A DNA stretch of 64,000 nucleotides from Bacteroidales bacterium (GTDB lineage: Bacteria > Bacteroidota > Bacteroidia > Bacteroidales > WCHB1-69). Position numbers and translations under genes: made by a program. Of the stretch, positions 1 to 9,887 are shown piece by piece. The notes beneath the pieces are model-generated. The model ran no database searches, had not been told where the DNA came from, and was given only the letters and a program-made list of their open reading frames with translations. The stretch's first letter is position 1; each line of letters starts with the position of its first letter. The stretch lies in assembly GCA_017540505.1 (NCBI GenBank), contig JAFYAW010000014.1:1-64000 (forward strand). The letters are read 5' to 3'.

Positions 1-3000
1 CGGCGGCTCCGATGGTCAGGCTCACACTCCTGCCCTCGCTCTCGCAACCCGTCTGCGTGTTGTAGGTCGTGGCCGTCAGCGTGACGTCGCCCGTGGCGTT
101 ATAGACCACCACACCCGTGGCATCGGGCTCGATGCGGCTGTTGTTCACATACCAGCGCACCTCGTCGCCGTTAGTGCCTGGCGTGCCCGCCAGCGTGACC
201 TCGCCCGCGGCGCACAGCGTGATGTCGCCCACCGCCGGCTGGCCCGGCTTCGGGTTTATCGTGACAGTCACAGGTAGCGTGTCGCTGTAACAGTTGTCCA
301 ATTCAGAGGCCACATAGTAGGTGGTGGTGGCGTTCACGATGCCCAGCTGCGTTGTATTGCCGGTATTACTCGGAGACAAGTTGGGCCTATACCACTGAAT
401 ATTGGCACCCTGATTCTGTGTAGCAGAAAGCATCACTTCCGTGGCACTGCAGTATTTGTATTCCCCGTTCACCGTCGGATTCGCCGGAACCGGCTTGATG
501 GTGACGGTCATCGGCGACAGGGTGCTGCGGCAGCCCGTCGTTGTATTCACGTTGGCGGCGTAGTAGGTTGTCGTCTGCGACACCTGGACGCTGCTGGAGG
601 ACAGCATGGTGTCTCCCGCCGCGTCAGAGTACCAGCGCACCGTGCAGCCGTCTGCGGCCGTGGCCGTCAACGTCGTCTGCAGTGGACCGCAGTTCGATAT
701 ATTGTCCAACGTCGGGTCATTCGGCTTGGGATTCACCGTAATAGCCACCGAAACGCGGTCGCTCTCGCAACCCGATGTGCTGCTATAGGCCGCCACATAG
801 TAGGTGGCATCCGCATTCAATGTCGCAGTGGTATAAGTCGCGTTTGTGGAAATCGCCGATCCTCCGTTCTGCACCATGTACCAGCGACAGTCATTGCCGT
901 TGAGGCCGGAAGCTGTCAGTGTGGCGGCCTTGCCCTGGCATATCGGAGCCGGCGTGCAGGTGGGTGCAGTAGGTTTCGCATTCACCACAACCGTAAAATC
1001 CAAACGGTCGCTTTCGCAACCGTCAAGCAGGGCGGCGGCATAGTAATGGTATGTGCCGGCCGTCTCCTCCGGGGTATAATAGTAACCCTCATTGTTAGGT
1101 GTGAGGGTGTTGCCACCCGTAGCTGCATCATACCAAACAATGGATGCACCCGCGGGCACCGTGGCCGTCAATATCTTGTGCTCGCCAGCGCAAAGAGAGG
1201 TGGAGAGATCGTTGGAGCTGATGCTCGGTATGTCCTTCTTCGTCACGGCCACATGCACACGCTCGCTCTCGCAACCCGAGGTGCTATTGTAGGCCGACAC
1301 GTAGTAATCAGTGTTTCCCGTCACCGTGGGCTTGTAGGTGGAGGCCGTCGAGAGCACCGTCGTGCTCTGGGTGGACGAGTACCAATGGCACGTGTTGCTG
1401 CCCGGGTTAGCTGACAGCTCAACCTCACCCGCACCGCAACGGCTCACCGAGGTGGTGACACTGGTGGGAATAGACACAGCGGGGTACCACTGGGCCGTCA
1501 CCGGCACACGCGACGACTCGGTCCCTGAGTTGGCATCATACGTGCTCACATAATAGGTGGTAGAGCTCGTAAGCACAGGGGTCGTATATGAAGTTGCCGT
1601 TACCAACGGCGTACCGCCCGTTGCCGCACCATACCAGCGGCAGGTGGCACCCACCACCGTAGGCACGGCCGTAAGCGTAACGGTACCGTTACCGCAGGTT
1701 TTGCCTCCCTGCACCGTGGGCGGACCCGGATTGACCGTGACAGCAATCGTGTTCTCGGCTGTACAGTCAGAGTTGGTTACAACAAGCTTATAGTTTTGTG
1801 TCCCTAAACCGGAAGGCTGGGTTACACACGGATTGCCCGTACCCACGCTGCTATTATTAAGAGACCATGCATAGGTGGTTCCCGATGGATATGAAGTGGA
1901 GGTGGACAGTGAAAGGTCTGCCCCCAATGTAGCCGGGTTGGGCGTGGCCGCCAGCGCAGGCGTAGCCAACTGAATGATATTGGAAAAATAAATTCTAAAA
2001 TAATAGCAGGAATTGTCCGTATGAGTAACCTTGACGATAGCATACGGATTATTGGCAGTAGCTGTGCTCTGCACGGTTGCCGTAGCAAAACCGGATTGAG
2101 GTGTAGCAGTAATAGCAATCGTGGCCAAATCAGAAGCACAAACGGCTGTTGAATATGTATAGGTAGGATAACTGCCCTCTACTATTGACGACGTAAAGGT
2201 GTTTGTTGTAGTACCATTGGCAAGAGAATACGCCAAATTATTTAATGTAGTAATCTGGGCGGAGGTAAGCGTGGTATCCCCCACCACCAAAGAACCGAGT
2301 TTCTTGTTATAGACAAACCAGATGTCGTCCACGAAAATAGCATCACCAGCCTTTCCTCCTCCGATGTCTTTGTTTGTTGAAAAAGAGGCCAGCAAGTAGG
2401 ATGGAGCTGAAGTATTGCTCAAATTAGGACTGGTGTTTTGATTGGAACCGTTCCAATATTTCACGGGAAAACTGAAAGCCATCCAGTCTGAAGTCCATGC
2501 GGAAGAATTGCTGTGTGATGGTGATTGCAAATCTCCATATACATTGGCGATTTTTCCTGATTGAGAAGTGTTTGCATACACCTGTCCATGATCATAATAC
2601 TCCACATTCCCATGCAAATGGAACTTTAACGATGCAGTGAATGAACGGGTGGTGGCAGATTCAAAAAGGCCTTTTTTGGGAATATAAAATTTACACCACA
2701 ATTTTAAAGAGTCGGGACGACCACTAAACGCACAATAGCCATTATGTTCTTCGGAATTGTCAATATCTGATATATTTCTATTTTCAGTGCTGTTTGTTGA
2801 AAGAGCGTTCACCATAATCTGACCGGTGGTGATATTGCCATTTGCCACAATTCCAATAACACTATGCGACTCCATTCTGCAACAGTAGCCTGGGCTACTA
2901 CCTGTGCCGTGACCGGTCTCTCTGCTGCTGTAATTTGTGCCATTTACCGTGCTGGCATGATCACCTGATGCATCCTTAAAGGAATGCCACCCCGAAGGGA

Positions 3001-3121
3001 CTGTGTTGCTTTGAATCCAGCTGCCTTCAAAGGTGTTGTTTGGTACTTGGTAATTCTGTCCCATGGTTACGCTTGCCATCAAGAACAGCAATGCATTTAA
3101 AATCGTAATTTTCTTTCTCAT
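1..3121 (-). CDS. Secreted multi-domain Ig-like repeat surface protein (3' end off the left edge)
   Basis: The reading frame opens at ATG 3121 and stays open to position 1, so at least 1040 residues are present and the C-terminus is missing. It begins with a signal peptide (MRKKITILNALLFLMASVTMGQ-like, about 21 residues). Residues about 22-270 form a beta-rich domain ending in AIFVDDIWFVYNKK, which resembles the PCMD carbohydrate-associated domain; this assignment is tentative. From about residue 400 there are roughly eight Ig-like units of about 80 residues, each with a CRWY/VRWY core, a TTYYV strand and a GCESDRV-type end followed by a proline/lysine linker (VNPKP). Such arrays occur in Bacteroidota adhesins and T9SS cargo. 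The missing C-terminus would be expected to carry a sorting domain. Surface adhesion or glycan binding is inferred, not shown. Confidence 0.85.
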   Translation of the reverse strand, partial: MRKKITILNALLFLMASVTMGQNYQVPNNTFEGSWIQSNTVPSGWHSFKDASGDHASTVNGTNYSSRETGHGTGSSPGYCCRMESHSVIGIVANGNITTGQIMVNALSTNSTENRNISDIDNSEEHNGYCAFSGRPDSLKLWCKFYIPKKGLFESATTRSFTASLKFHLHGNVEYYDHGQVYANTSQSGKIANVYGDLQSPSHSNSSAWTSDWMAFSFPVKYWNGSNQNTSPNLSNTSAPSYLLASFSTNKDIGGGKAGDAIFVDDIWFVYNKKLGSLVVGDTTLTSAQITTLNNLAYSLANGTTTNTFTSSIVEGSYPTYTYSTAVCASDLATIAITATPQSGFATATVQSTATANNPYAIVKVTHTDNSCYYFRIYFSNIIQLATPALAATPNPATLGADLSLSTSTSYPSGTTYAWSLNNSSVGTGNPCVTQPSGLGTQNYKLVVTNSDCTAENTIAVTVNPGPPTVQGGKTCGNGTVTLTAVPTVVGATCRWYGAATGGTPLVTATSYTTPVLTSSTTYYVSTYDANSGTESSRVPVTAQWYPAVSIPTSVTTSVSRCGAGEVELSANPGSNTCHWYSSTQSTTVLSTASTYKPTVTGNTDYYVSAYNSTSGCESERVHVAVTKKDIPSISSNDLSTSLCAGEHKILTATVPAGASIVWYDAATGGNTLTPNNEGYYYTPEETAGTYHYYAAALLDGCESDRLDFTVVVNAKPTAPTCTPAPICQGKAATLTASGLNGNDCRWYMVQNGGSAISTNATYTTATLNADATYYVAAYSSTSGCESDRVSVAITVNPKPNDPTLDNISNCGPLQTTLTATAADGCTVRWYSDAAGDTMLSSSSVQVSQTTTYYAANVNTTTGCRSTLSPMTVTIKPVPANPTVNGEYKYCSATEVMLSATQNQGANIQWYRPNLSPSNTGNTTQLGIVNATTTYYVASELDNCYSDTLPVTVTINPKPGQPAVGDITLCAAGEVTLAGTPGTNGDEVRWYVNNSRIEPDATGVVVYNATGDVTLTATTYNTQTGCESEGRSVSLTIGAA

Positions 3122-3236
3122 ATTATTGTTTTTATTTATTATCGTAATAAAGCTTCGTTTCTTAACTTCTCAACTTAAAAACCATCATCTCACTACCTTT
3201 CAACAAGATAGCACTATTCTCCCCTATTTGAGGCGG

Positions 3237-3244
3237 CAAAAATA
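3237..3244 (-). promoter_or_regulatory. Bacteroidota -7 box for the Ig-repeat protein
   Basis: The minus strand reads TATTTTTG, matching TAnnTTTG. It lies about 115 bp upstream of the ATG at 3121, leaving a long leader. Confidence 0.55.
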
Positions 3245-3474
3245 CACTTTATACCCATACATTACACCCATTGTTGATAACTTTTTTAAATAGTTAATTA
3301 AATTTCAACAACTTACATTTGTTAAAGAAAGTTAATAAGAACACATGACACCCTTCAACACGAAGATGATTCGCAGTGGACAAATTTATTTCTGCCTGAA
3401 TTACAAAACTTAACAATTGATTTTTAAAATATAAAATATTTTCGGTTTTTAAACAAATATATTAAAATATTTCT

Positions 3475-3482
3475 TATTTTTG
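3475..3482 (+). promoter_or_regulatory. Bacteroidota -7 box for the PD-(D/E)XK-like gene
   Basis: TATTTTTG lies 164 bp upstream of the ATG at 3647. The leader between them contains the repeat words at 3547-3616. Confidence 0.5.
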
Positions 3483-3546
3483 CAGCGTTAAACAATGTTG
3501 TTTAACTGTTGATACTACCCCAGCCTGCGGGCTCACAATTAAACAT

Positions 3547-3616
3547 CTTAACTTCTTAACTCCTTAGTTTCTTAACTCCTACAAAAACTCTAATCTCTCA
3601 TCTCTCAACTCTAAAC
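3547..3616. repeat. Degenerate 8-mer then 7-mer tandem words
   Basis: Four 8-base words of the type CTTAACTT/CTTAACTC/CTTAGTTT are followed by 7-base words of the type ACTCTAA/TCTCTCA. The same 8-mer family recurs at 49804-49844. The same 7-mer family recurs at 32540-32568 and, in reverse complement, at 23936-23970. Confidence 0.75.
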
Positions 3617-3646
3617 TAATCATTAATCACCATAAACAAACCCATC

Positions 3647-4399
3647 ATGCAAACACCTACCACTATACAACCTCAGGACTTGAGCTGGGCTGAAATCAAG
3701 AACATCGTACTCGCCGTCTCGGACCAAATCAAAGAGACTGGCCAACAAATCAAAGCGGATCGGGAACAGGCCGCCATTCGGTCTTCGGAAATCGACCGGC
3801 AAATCAAGGAGAGCCGAGAGCAAGCCGCAATCCGGTCCGCGGAAATCGACCGGCAAATCAAGGAGGACAGGGAACGGCTCTTAGAGAGCAAGCTCGAGTG
3901 GGATGCGGCCCTGAAGCGGATGGAGGAAACGGACGCCATCGCCAAACAGTGTCTGAACGAGACCAAGTACCTGCGCAACCTCTTCCAGACCGAATGGGGA
4001 CGGCTCATCGAGTCATTGTGCACACCCGCCGCCCTCAAGCTCTTCTCCGACCTTGACATCGGCATCAGCCACATCTATACGGAGGGGCGCAAGGCCAAGG
4101 ACAACGGCATCGACCGCATGGAGGCTGACATCATCCTCTGTAACGGCTCCGTCGCTGTGGTGGGTGAGGTCAAGACCACCTGCACCGTCAAGCACGTGGA
4201 CCGCTTCCTCGAGAAGATGAAGCAGTTCAAGACCATGTATCCGGAGTTCTCCAGCAAGACCGTGTATGCCGCTGTGGCCGCCATCAAGTACAACCAATCG
4301 TCCGACGCCTATGCCCGCAACGCCGGACTGTTCGTCATCCGAACCACCGGCGACGGTGTCTTCTCCATGGATCAGCCAAAGGAAAGGCTCACATATTAG
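3647..4399 (+). CDS. Coiled-coil PD-(D/E)XK nuclease-like protein (DUF3782-type)
   Basis: The protein has 250 residues. Residues about 20-110 are a charged coiled coil containing an 18-residue duplication (REQAAIRSSEIDRQIKES, then REQAAIRSAEIDRQIKED); the DNA has two identical 26-base blocks 54 bp apart at 3786 and 3840. The C-terminal half has the core MEADIILC...VVGEVKTTC, meaning an Asp followed by E-x-K on adjacent strands, as in PD-(D/E)XK folds and the DUF3782 family. The architecture of coiled coil plus restrictase fold is typical of that family, whose function is unknown. The gene stands alone and overlaps the convergent gene by 11 bp at its 3' end. Nuclease activity is not established. 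Confidence 0.75.
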   Translation: MQTPTTIQPQDLSWAEIKNIVLAVSDQIKETGQQIKADREQAAIRSSEIDRQIKESREQAAIRSAEIDRQIKEDRERLLESKLEWDAALKRMEETDAIAKQCLNETKYLRNLFQTEWGRLIESLCTPAALKLFSDLDIGISHIYTEGRKAKDNGIDRMEADIILCNGSVAVVGEVKTTCTVKHVDRFLEKMKQFKTMYPEFSSKTVYAAVAAIKYNQSSDAYARNAGLFVIRTTGDGVFSMDQPKERLTY

Positions 4400-6068
4400 T
4401 TATTGCAGCCAGATCTCGCGCACGTTCGGCATCCGCACGAGCTTCAAACCGAGCCACCACATCCACTCCCTCTTTAAAGAGCATCTGCAATTTCTCAAGG
4501 TCCGGCTTGGCATCGCACAAGTACTTGAGCACAAAACAGGCATTCTGAAGGTTGTCCTGCTCATAACGCTCCCACTGTTCCCGATAACGCTCGTGCATAG
4601 CTTTCCAATCGGACGAGGGCTGCTGCAACATCTTGTCAACCTCCGTTTGAAGCATCAGCTGACCTCCCACATTGGCCCAAGCTTTCCGTTCCGCCTGTTT
4701 CACCATCTGCAGCAGATGGAGAGGATCTCTGTCGTATGCCTCCTTCAAGGTGTTCATCACATAATACAACAGCATCTCCCGATAGGCAGCTTCGGCTTCC
4801 GTTTTCTTGAGGATTCGCACCGCACGCTTGGAACGCTCCACCCCCTTCGTCAGGGCTTCGTCTTCCAGACGCATACGGTTCAGCGCATCCATGATCTCCT
4901 GCACCGTATCCGGCGCAAGAGGCGATGTTTGTATATACTGGCTGACAACCTTGCGATGGTCGCGCTGGACGAACTTCTGCGCGTTGCGCCGCAAGGCGAA
5001 GGCATTGTACATCCACCAGAAGGCAGGCATGATTTCCAACACATTGTCATGCACATTGTTATTCAGCAGACAGAAGGGCAACTTAAGATTGATCTCGTAT
5101 GGGTAGTCGCCTTTAGCCATCAGCGTATAGGAGGCGAAGCGGCTCGGGAATTTCACCGAGACGCACAACCCGGGCCAAAAACCGCGTCCTGCCACGAGGT
5201 CGCAGTCGTTCACACGTCCGTTGTGGTTGGAACCCAGGGTGGCACCAGCCGCCACATTGGTCTGCCCTTGCAATTTCGCGGCAATGAGGAACGAGTTGTT
5301 GTGATGTTGCTCATGGAAGGGGTATATCAGCGCATGGAGCACCTCGCAACAGGCCAGGTGCGAATTGTCGCCCACCACCGTGTGCGAGATCCGCAATCCA
5401 TCGGTCAGCGACACATGGCTTCCTGTCACCACATTGCGCACAATGGCGTGTGTGTCAACCACATTCTGCAATCCCAGGACCACATTACGGACAATCACGC
5501 CGGCACCCAGATGCGTGGGCTCGTCGGCGGACGAATGCACGAACACATTCTCTACCAGCGTGCATTCCGACAGAACCGCATTCTCACCCACGTAGCAGTC
5601 GCGCACCGCCTGCACATTGCGGATTTGCGTTCCGCGGCCAACAACACCCAGAGTCATAGCAGTATACGCCGCCGCGGAGGCTCGCATGAAGCGCAAGGGA
5701 TGATCCGCCGCTACGCTGGCGGCCAGACAGGCATCCGTCGTCGTCATATCCGGACAAGCAGTAATCGTGTGCGAACCGTCCTCGTTGCAAACCTCTACGG
5801 GGAAGTCGAAGCGATAGCCCGTGAAGGAGAGCTCGCCCACATTCTGCAGCCGGCATCCCTCCTCAAGGCGGTAACCATCCAGAAGACCGACGTTTGCAAT
5901 CCGGACATCGGCCCCAATAAAGACATTCCCTCCGAAATGCGTACGGTGAACACAGTCCACCTTAAAAGCGTCAACGACTGAAACCAAGTTCCAGTCGTCG
6001 GCACTATTGAGTTGTTTTTCCAATTGCTCAATTTCCTGAGCGGATAAGGCACGCCAGGTGTTTTCCAT
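4389..6068 (-). CDS. DUF4954-type left-handed beta-helix protein
   Basis: This 559-residue protein starts MENTWRALSAQEIEQLEKQ. Residues about 40-300 contain hexapeptide-like repeats (FIGADVRIANV, VGENAVLSECTLVENV, HLGAGVIVRNVVLG), the signature of left-handed parallel beta-helices found in sugar nucleotidyl and acyl transferases. The C-terminal 250 residues are helical and charged. The N-terminus and overall layout match Bacteroidota proteins annotated DUF4954, whose biochemical role is not known; acting on a nucleotide sugar is a guess from the fold. It lies 20 bp downstream of the DUF4412-like gene, probably in one operon, and ends inside the convergent neighbour. Confidence 0.75.
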   Translation of the reverse strand: MENTWRALSAQEIEQLEKQLNSADDWNLVSVVDAFKVDCVHRTHFGGNVFIGADVRIANVGLLDGYRLEEGCRLQNVGELSFTGYRFDFPVEVCNEDGSHTITACPDMTTTDACLAASVAADHPLRFMRASAAAYTAMTLGVVGRGTQIRNVQAVRDCYVGENAVLSECTLVENVFVHSSADEPTHLGAGVIVRNVVLGLQNVVDTHAIVRNVVTGSHVSLTDGLRISHTVVGDNSHLACCEVLHALIYPFHEQHHNNSFLIAAKLQGQTNVAAGATLGSNHNGRVNDCDLVAGRGFWPGLCVSVKFPSRFASYTLMAKGDYPYEINLKLPFCLLNNNVHDNVLEIMPAFWWMYNAFALRRNAQKFVQRDHRKVVSQYIQTSPLAPDTVQEIMDALNRMRLEDEALTKGVERSKRAVRILKKTEAEAAYREMLLYYVMNTLKEAYDRDPLHLLQMVKQAERKAWANVGGQLMLQTEVDKMLQQPSSDWKAMHERYREQWERYEQDNLQNACFVLKYLCDAKPDLEKLQMLFKEGVDVVARFEARADAERARDLAAITNM

Positions 6069-6088
6069 AGGACAATACCTTTATTGTT

Positions 6089-6799
6089 TTACTCCTCGTC
6101 GTCTCCGCCCATACCGAGCATCTTCTTCAAATCTTCCGGGGCTTCATCAAAAGACTTAGCATCCGACGGACGAAGGAATGTGGTGGCTTTCACCTTCTTA
6201 TCGGGTTTCACGGAAGTGGCTTGCACAATGATCGTAATCTCGTTACCCTCCATCGGGGTTTTCACTTCCGTACGCATCACATAGCCCTTCAAACCAGGAT
6301 ATTCGCTGAAATTGATATTTTCACCCGTCATCAGATCCTCTGTCACCCAAAGCACCAGCGTAGTTTCCTCATCCGATTCCAAATTTGTAGCCGTAACATT
6401 CACCTTCTTGCAGTTGTATCCAGCAATGGGATAGGTTTCGTCGGTATATTTGTAATCGAATTTCACCGTTTCAAAAGACTTTTTCAATTTTTCAGCATCC
6501 TGCTCAATATAATATTTGCCATATCCGGGAATATCAATCACCGTGGTTTTCAGATTATAGTCCCCATTGGCGATTGAAATAACATCGATACCAGGCTGGC
6601 TCATATTCGTGCGGGTGTTGTTGCCCATCACAATAACCTCTCGGGTGAGTTCAGACAATTGCGCGGCAATATTGGGGTCATCCGTCCCTTCGGCGATGGT
6701 TTCAAACGTGATGATGCCGGCAAAGGGCTTTTGGGCAAACGTGACAACGGTTCCAAACAACAGGATGGCTGTCATCCACAAAGAAATCTGTTTTTTCAT
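6089..6799 (-). CDS. Secreted DUF4412-like protein
   Basis: The product is 236 residues with a clear signal peptide (MKKQISLWMTAILLFGTVVTFAQ). The mature part begins KPFAGIITFE and has the beta-rich pattern of DUF4412-type periplasmic proteins: an oxidation/GNNTR-like strand, YYIEQDAEKL, and a PIAGYNCKKV segment. It ends in an acidic tail with MGGDDEE. Function is unknown; such proteins are thought to be periplasmic or outer-membrane associated. It is first in a likely two-gene unit with the beta-helix gene and has its own promoter box just upstream. Confidence 0.7.
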   Translation of the reverse strand: MKKQISLWMTAILLFGTVVTFAQKPFAGIITFETIAEGTDDPNIAAQLSELTREVIVMGNNTRTNMSQPGIDVISIANGDYNLKTTVIDIPGYGKYYIEQDAEKLKKSFETVKFDYKYTDETYPIAGYNCKKVNVTATNLESDEETTLVLWVTEDLMTGENINFSEYPGLKGYVMRTEVKTPMEGNEITIIVQATSVKPDKKVKATTFLRPSDAKSFDEAPEDLKKMLGMGGDDEE

Positions 6800-6838
6800 T
6801 TTATCTGATTTTATTGATTAATTTTCAAAACTGGCGGC

Positions 6839-6846
6839 AAAAATAC
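6839..6846 (-). promoter_or_regulatory. Bacteroidota -7 box for the DUF4412-like gene
   Basis: The minus strand reads TATTTTTG followed by CC, 40 bp upstream of the ATG at 6799. Confidence 0.6.
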
Positions 6847-6893
6847 AATTAATTTGTATAACAACCCTTATCCGACCCTCATTTAACATTTTT

Positions 6894-9878
6894 TCATAGC
6901 GATTTTATCGAAGGGGTTTTAATCCGAATCTTATCAATCCTCCTCACCTCGTACAATTGGCACGGACCCACAAGCCCCATCGGCTGCCACCACTGCTCCC
7001 TGCCCTTCCTGTTGACCCAATGCTGCACATCCGGACGGTCTGTCCACGTTTTCAGATAGTTACCCATCGTAGTAGTGACTATAACCTCAAGTTTATTATG
7101 ACCTTTGTGCAAATATTTTCCAATATCAGAATATTTGGGGGTGCAATACCAAAGCGTGTCTATACAGACTCCATTCACGTAGAGTTCCGCTACGCCTTCC
7201 ACCAAGCCCAAATCCAACCTATACAGCATTTTTTCCGATATTTTTTTCATATAAAAATCCTTTTTATACACCACCCTGCCGGTAAACGTGCGCAACGAGT
7301 CAATTTTATTGAGGTCCTTCAATGAATCCATCCGGAGGGTCCAAAACGTGTCCAGCAGACTGTGATGAAATTCCGCACGCCAATCCGTGGACAGCGGGAA
7401 CATTTTATAACTATGATATTTCTTTGGCAATGATGACGACTGGATAGGCCAACTGACACAGAGCTGGTTTTGATTTTCCTGCTTCCGGAAAACCAAAATA
7501 AGGGATTGGGCCGGTCTTAATTGCAGATACAGTCTGTTTTTGGATTCCGAAAAGCAGAACGGTTCCTCGGAGCCGGTTTCCGGATCCCAACGGTATAATG
7601 AGCGGCGACTGAGGTTATCGGAGAAAAGGATGGACGAATCCACCAACACATTCACTTCCACGCCATTATAACGATTGGCATTGGCAAAAAAGAAGACCTC
7701 GCTACCATCCTCCGTCCGATAATGGTTCTGCATCAGATAGGGATTCGGTTGGTCGATCTCCAAGACGTGCGGAAGGTTATAATGCTGCATCAGAGCCTGA
7801 TACCAGTCCAGGAAATTGCTATCCGGCTTATGGGCGAACAGGAAGCGGGTGCTGTCCATCTCCTGCAGACGGGCCATGCAGGCGTGTACGATGCTGTCCG
7901 CCTGACGGTTGTCGATGGGCGGGGCCACGTACATGCCCAACGACCTGTCGGGCACCGTTTCGATGCAGAGCACACGCCCACCCTGCCGCGCAAAATCAAG
8001 GATTTTGTTTGCCGCATCGGGGGTGACTCTTTCCACATTGGTCAATATCAACAACTTGTACTTGCAAGGGCCATAGCAGAGTTGCCCGTCACGGATTTCT
8101 GCATTCCTTAAAAGGCTTTCCGTTATATAATCGGCATTGCCGCCGCACTTGCTGATGGACTCCCAAATGAACGTCTTGTAGGGCACAATGGTCCTTGACG
8201 GGAACGGTTCGTTCTGCATGCCAAGGGTGCTCCATAAATCACCGATGGGGTTCAGGATGGCGATGTCGGCCTGGTATGTAACATTCTGAAGCAATGCCGA
8301 CAAGCGTGCTTTGTAGTCGGTGTATTTGCGGAAATAGGGCCACCAGTTGTTGCGTTCGTTATAGAAGGCCCCGTACTGGATCCATCCCGGGAACGGTGCC
8401 TGCGGCGGCGAGTAGTTGAAGCCGTGGAATACCGTGTGGTTCACGCCGGAGATGGCCGTCTGGTCGCCCCCGATTTTCAACTGCTGCAGTGTCATGTTGA
8501 ACACGGTGTAGGTGTTGGTCATTTCCTCGCAGCTCACGAGGGGTTTTCCGGCCAGGTGCGCCGCCGACGACACGTATTTGTTGACCATCGTGTAGGCCCT
8601 GCCCTTGCGGTAGTCCTTCTCCGACATCTCCTCGCCTAGTTTGTGGCGGGTCCAAGTCATCGTCCAGGATTCGCACTCGGGGATGTCCACCTTGAGGCTG
8701 CTTTCCAGCGGGAAGAGATTGCGCCCGTAGGCCTGTGCGCGTGAGCGGACGCCGTGCGCGTGACACCAGTCGTCGAAATCCTGCAACATCACCAAAAGCT
8801 TCTCCGCCTTCAGCTGCTCGAAATCATAACGCACACGTTCCACCGTATCCTGTTGGGTTTCACCCACTTCCACTGGCGGCAGATAGTTCACCGGATCACC
8901 CATACCTTTGGTTTTACGCAGGAAAAAGGGAAGATAAGGTGTCACATCATAATGGTAACGATTTTGGAAATCCTCCGCGAAACGGTCGTTCCAGTTGGCA
9001 CCTTCCAATTCAAAACTATCTATAAATAAAGCCCTTAAATAGGCAGACAATGATTTTCCAAGATGTTTCTCTATGGCAGAGGACATGCGTTCGAAGTAGT
9101 TGCACACAGCCTGCCGGTTGTAATGGTCCACCACGGGTCCCGACGCGCCGGGGGCTCCGTTCATCACGGCCATGAAGCCGCGGATGGTCACCAGAGCCGA
9201 TATCGTGTAGTTGCCCACCGGCACATCAAAACGATAGACACCGTCCGCACCACGGGTGGAACGCAACGGGCGTACGTCCGACAGGTTGGTGCAGGGCGTG
9301 GGAATCAGCAGCAAGTCATAAAGGTGGAATGTATGTCCCTCGTAGGCCGAGTTGACGTGCGGGTCAGCATCAGCGAAGATGTCCGTTTCGGGCAACTCCA
9401 CCGTACAGGGGCCTGTCACCGTTTTGGTGTAGTTCATCAAGATGGTGCTGCGTTCGTTCTCGGGCACGAACTCGCCACCGAAGGGCCAGCCACTGCCCAC
9501 AATCAGGTCGCAGGTCATACCTAACCGTTCCGCCTCGTTAAATGTCACGCGCAGCATATCCATCCAAGGGGCGCTGAGCCAGTCCAATGCGGGGATGTTC
9601 AGGCTGTCGGTGCGGCGTGGGAACTCCACGGGATTGATCTCCACCCCGCCGATGCCAGCCTCTTTCAGCAAACGCAACTCACGCACCAGCTCGGCAGAAT
9701 CCACCCTATTGCCGTTCCACCACCAGCGCACCATAGGGCGGTAACGGTTCTCCGGCGTGCGGAAAACGTCATACAGCTTGTCCGTGGTGGGCACCAAAGA
9801 CTCTTGCGTCTGCGCACCCACGCGCAGGCACGAGAGACAGAGCAGGAGCAGAAAGGCGAGAGTGTTTGATCTTGGCAT
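6894..9878 (-). CDS. GH106-like glycoside hydrolase (alpha-L-rhamnosidase family)
   Basis: The 994-residue protein has a signal peptide (about 22 residues, ending VGAQ). The family hallmark follows at residues about 48-85: RPMVRWWWNG, then ELVRELRLLKEAGIGGVEI. Further blocks are IDSFELEGANWNDRF, a DIPECESWTMTW segment, and SCEEMTNTYTVF followed by GVNHTVFHGFNYSPP, which supply the conserved acids of this barrel family. The C-terminus has a galactose-binding-like sandwich (LDLGLVEGVAELYVNGVCI, then LEVIVTTTMGNYL). Characterised GH106 enzymes remove rhamnose from plant pectin; the exact substrate here cannot be read from sequence. It starts 9 bp after the restriction-modification gene and has no obvious promoter of its own. 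No SusC/SusD pair is present nearby, so this is not a classic polysaccharide utilisation locus. Confidence 0.85.
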   Translation of the reverse strand: MPRSNTLAFLLLLCLSCLRVGAQTQESLVPTTDKLYDVFRTPENRYRPMVRWWWNGNRVDSAELVRELRLLKEAGIGGVEINPVEFPRRTDSLNIPALDWLSAPWMDMLRVTFNEAERLGMTCDLIVGSGWPFGGEFVPENERSTILMNYTKTVTGPCTVELPETDIFADADPHVNSAYEGHTFHLYDLLLIPTPCTNLSDVRPLRSTRGADGVYRFDVPVGNYTISALVTIRGFMAVMNGAPGASGPVVDHYNRQAVCNYFERMSSAIEKHLGKSLSAYLRALFIDSFELEGANWNDRFAEDFQNRYHYDVTPYLPFFLRKTKGMGDPVNYLPPVEVGETQQDTVERVRYDFEQLKAEKLLVMLQDFDDWCHAHGVRSRAQAYGRNLFPLESSLKVDIPECESWTMTWTRHKLGEEMSEKDYRKGRAYTMVNKYVSSAAHLAGKPLVSCEEMTNTYTVFNMTLQQLKIGGDQTAISGVNHTVFHGFNYSPPQAPFPGWIQYGAFYNERNNWWPYFRKYTDYKARLSALLQNVTYQADIAILNPIGDLWSTLGMQNEPFPSRTIVPYKTFIWESISKCGGNADYITESLLRNAEIRDGQLCYGPCKYKLLILTNVERVTPDAANKILDFARQGGRVLCIETVPDRSLGMYVAPPIDNRQADSIVHACMARLQEMDSTRFLFAHKPDSNFLDWYQALMQHYNLPHVLEIDQPNPYLMQNHYRTEDGSEVFFFANANRYNGVEVNVLVDSSILFSDNLSRRSLYRWDPETGSEEPFCFSESKNRLYLQLRPAQSLILVFRKQENQNQLCVSWPIQSSSLPKKYHSYKMFPLSTDWRAEFHHSLLDTFWTLRMDSLKDLNKIDSLRTFTGRVVYKKDFYMKKISEKMLYRLDLGLVEGVAELYVNGVCIDTLWYCTPKYSDIGKYLHKGHNKLEVIVTTTMGNYLKTWTDRPDVQHWVNRKGREQWWQPMGLVGPCQLYEVRRIDKIRIKTPSIKSL

Positions 9879-9887
9879 ATCAATGAG

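Larger units (their letters stand above)
3122..3646. other. AT-rich intergenic region between divergent genes
   Basis: No reading frame of credible composition is seen here. The stretch holds a leftward promoter box at 3237-3244, a rightward box at 3475-3482 and a run of degenerate 8-mer and 7-mer words at 3547-3616. Nothing else is recognised. Confidence 0.7.

Noticed and set aside
1..3121. Period of about 240-250 bp in the first 1.8 kb as a CRISPR or DNA-level repeat
   Set aside because: The periodicity comes from Ig-like protein repeats, with diverged DNA and no identical short repeats.
6894..9878. Polysaccharide utilisation locus around the GH106-like gene
   Set aside because: No SusC/SusD-like genes, sulfatase or regulator are adjacent; the neighbours are a restriction-modification gene and a DUF4412-like gene.
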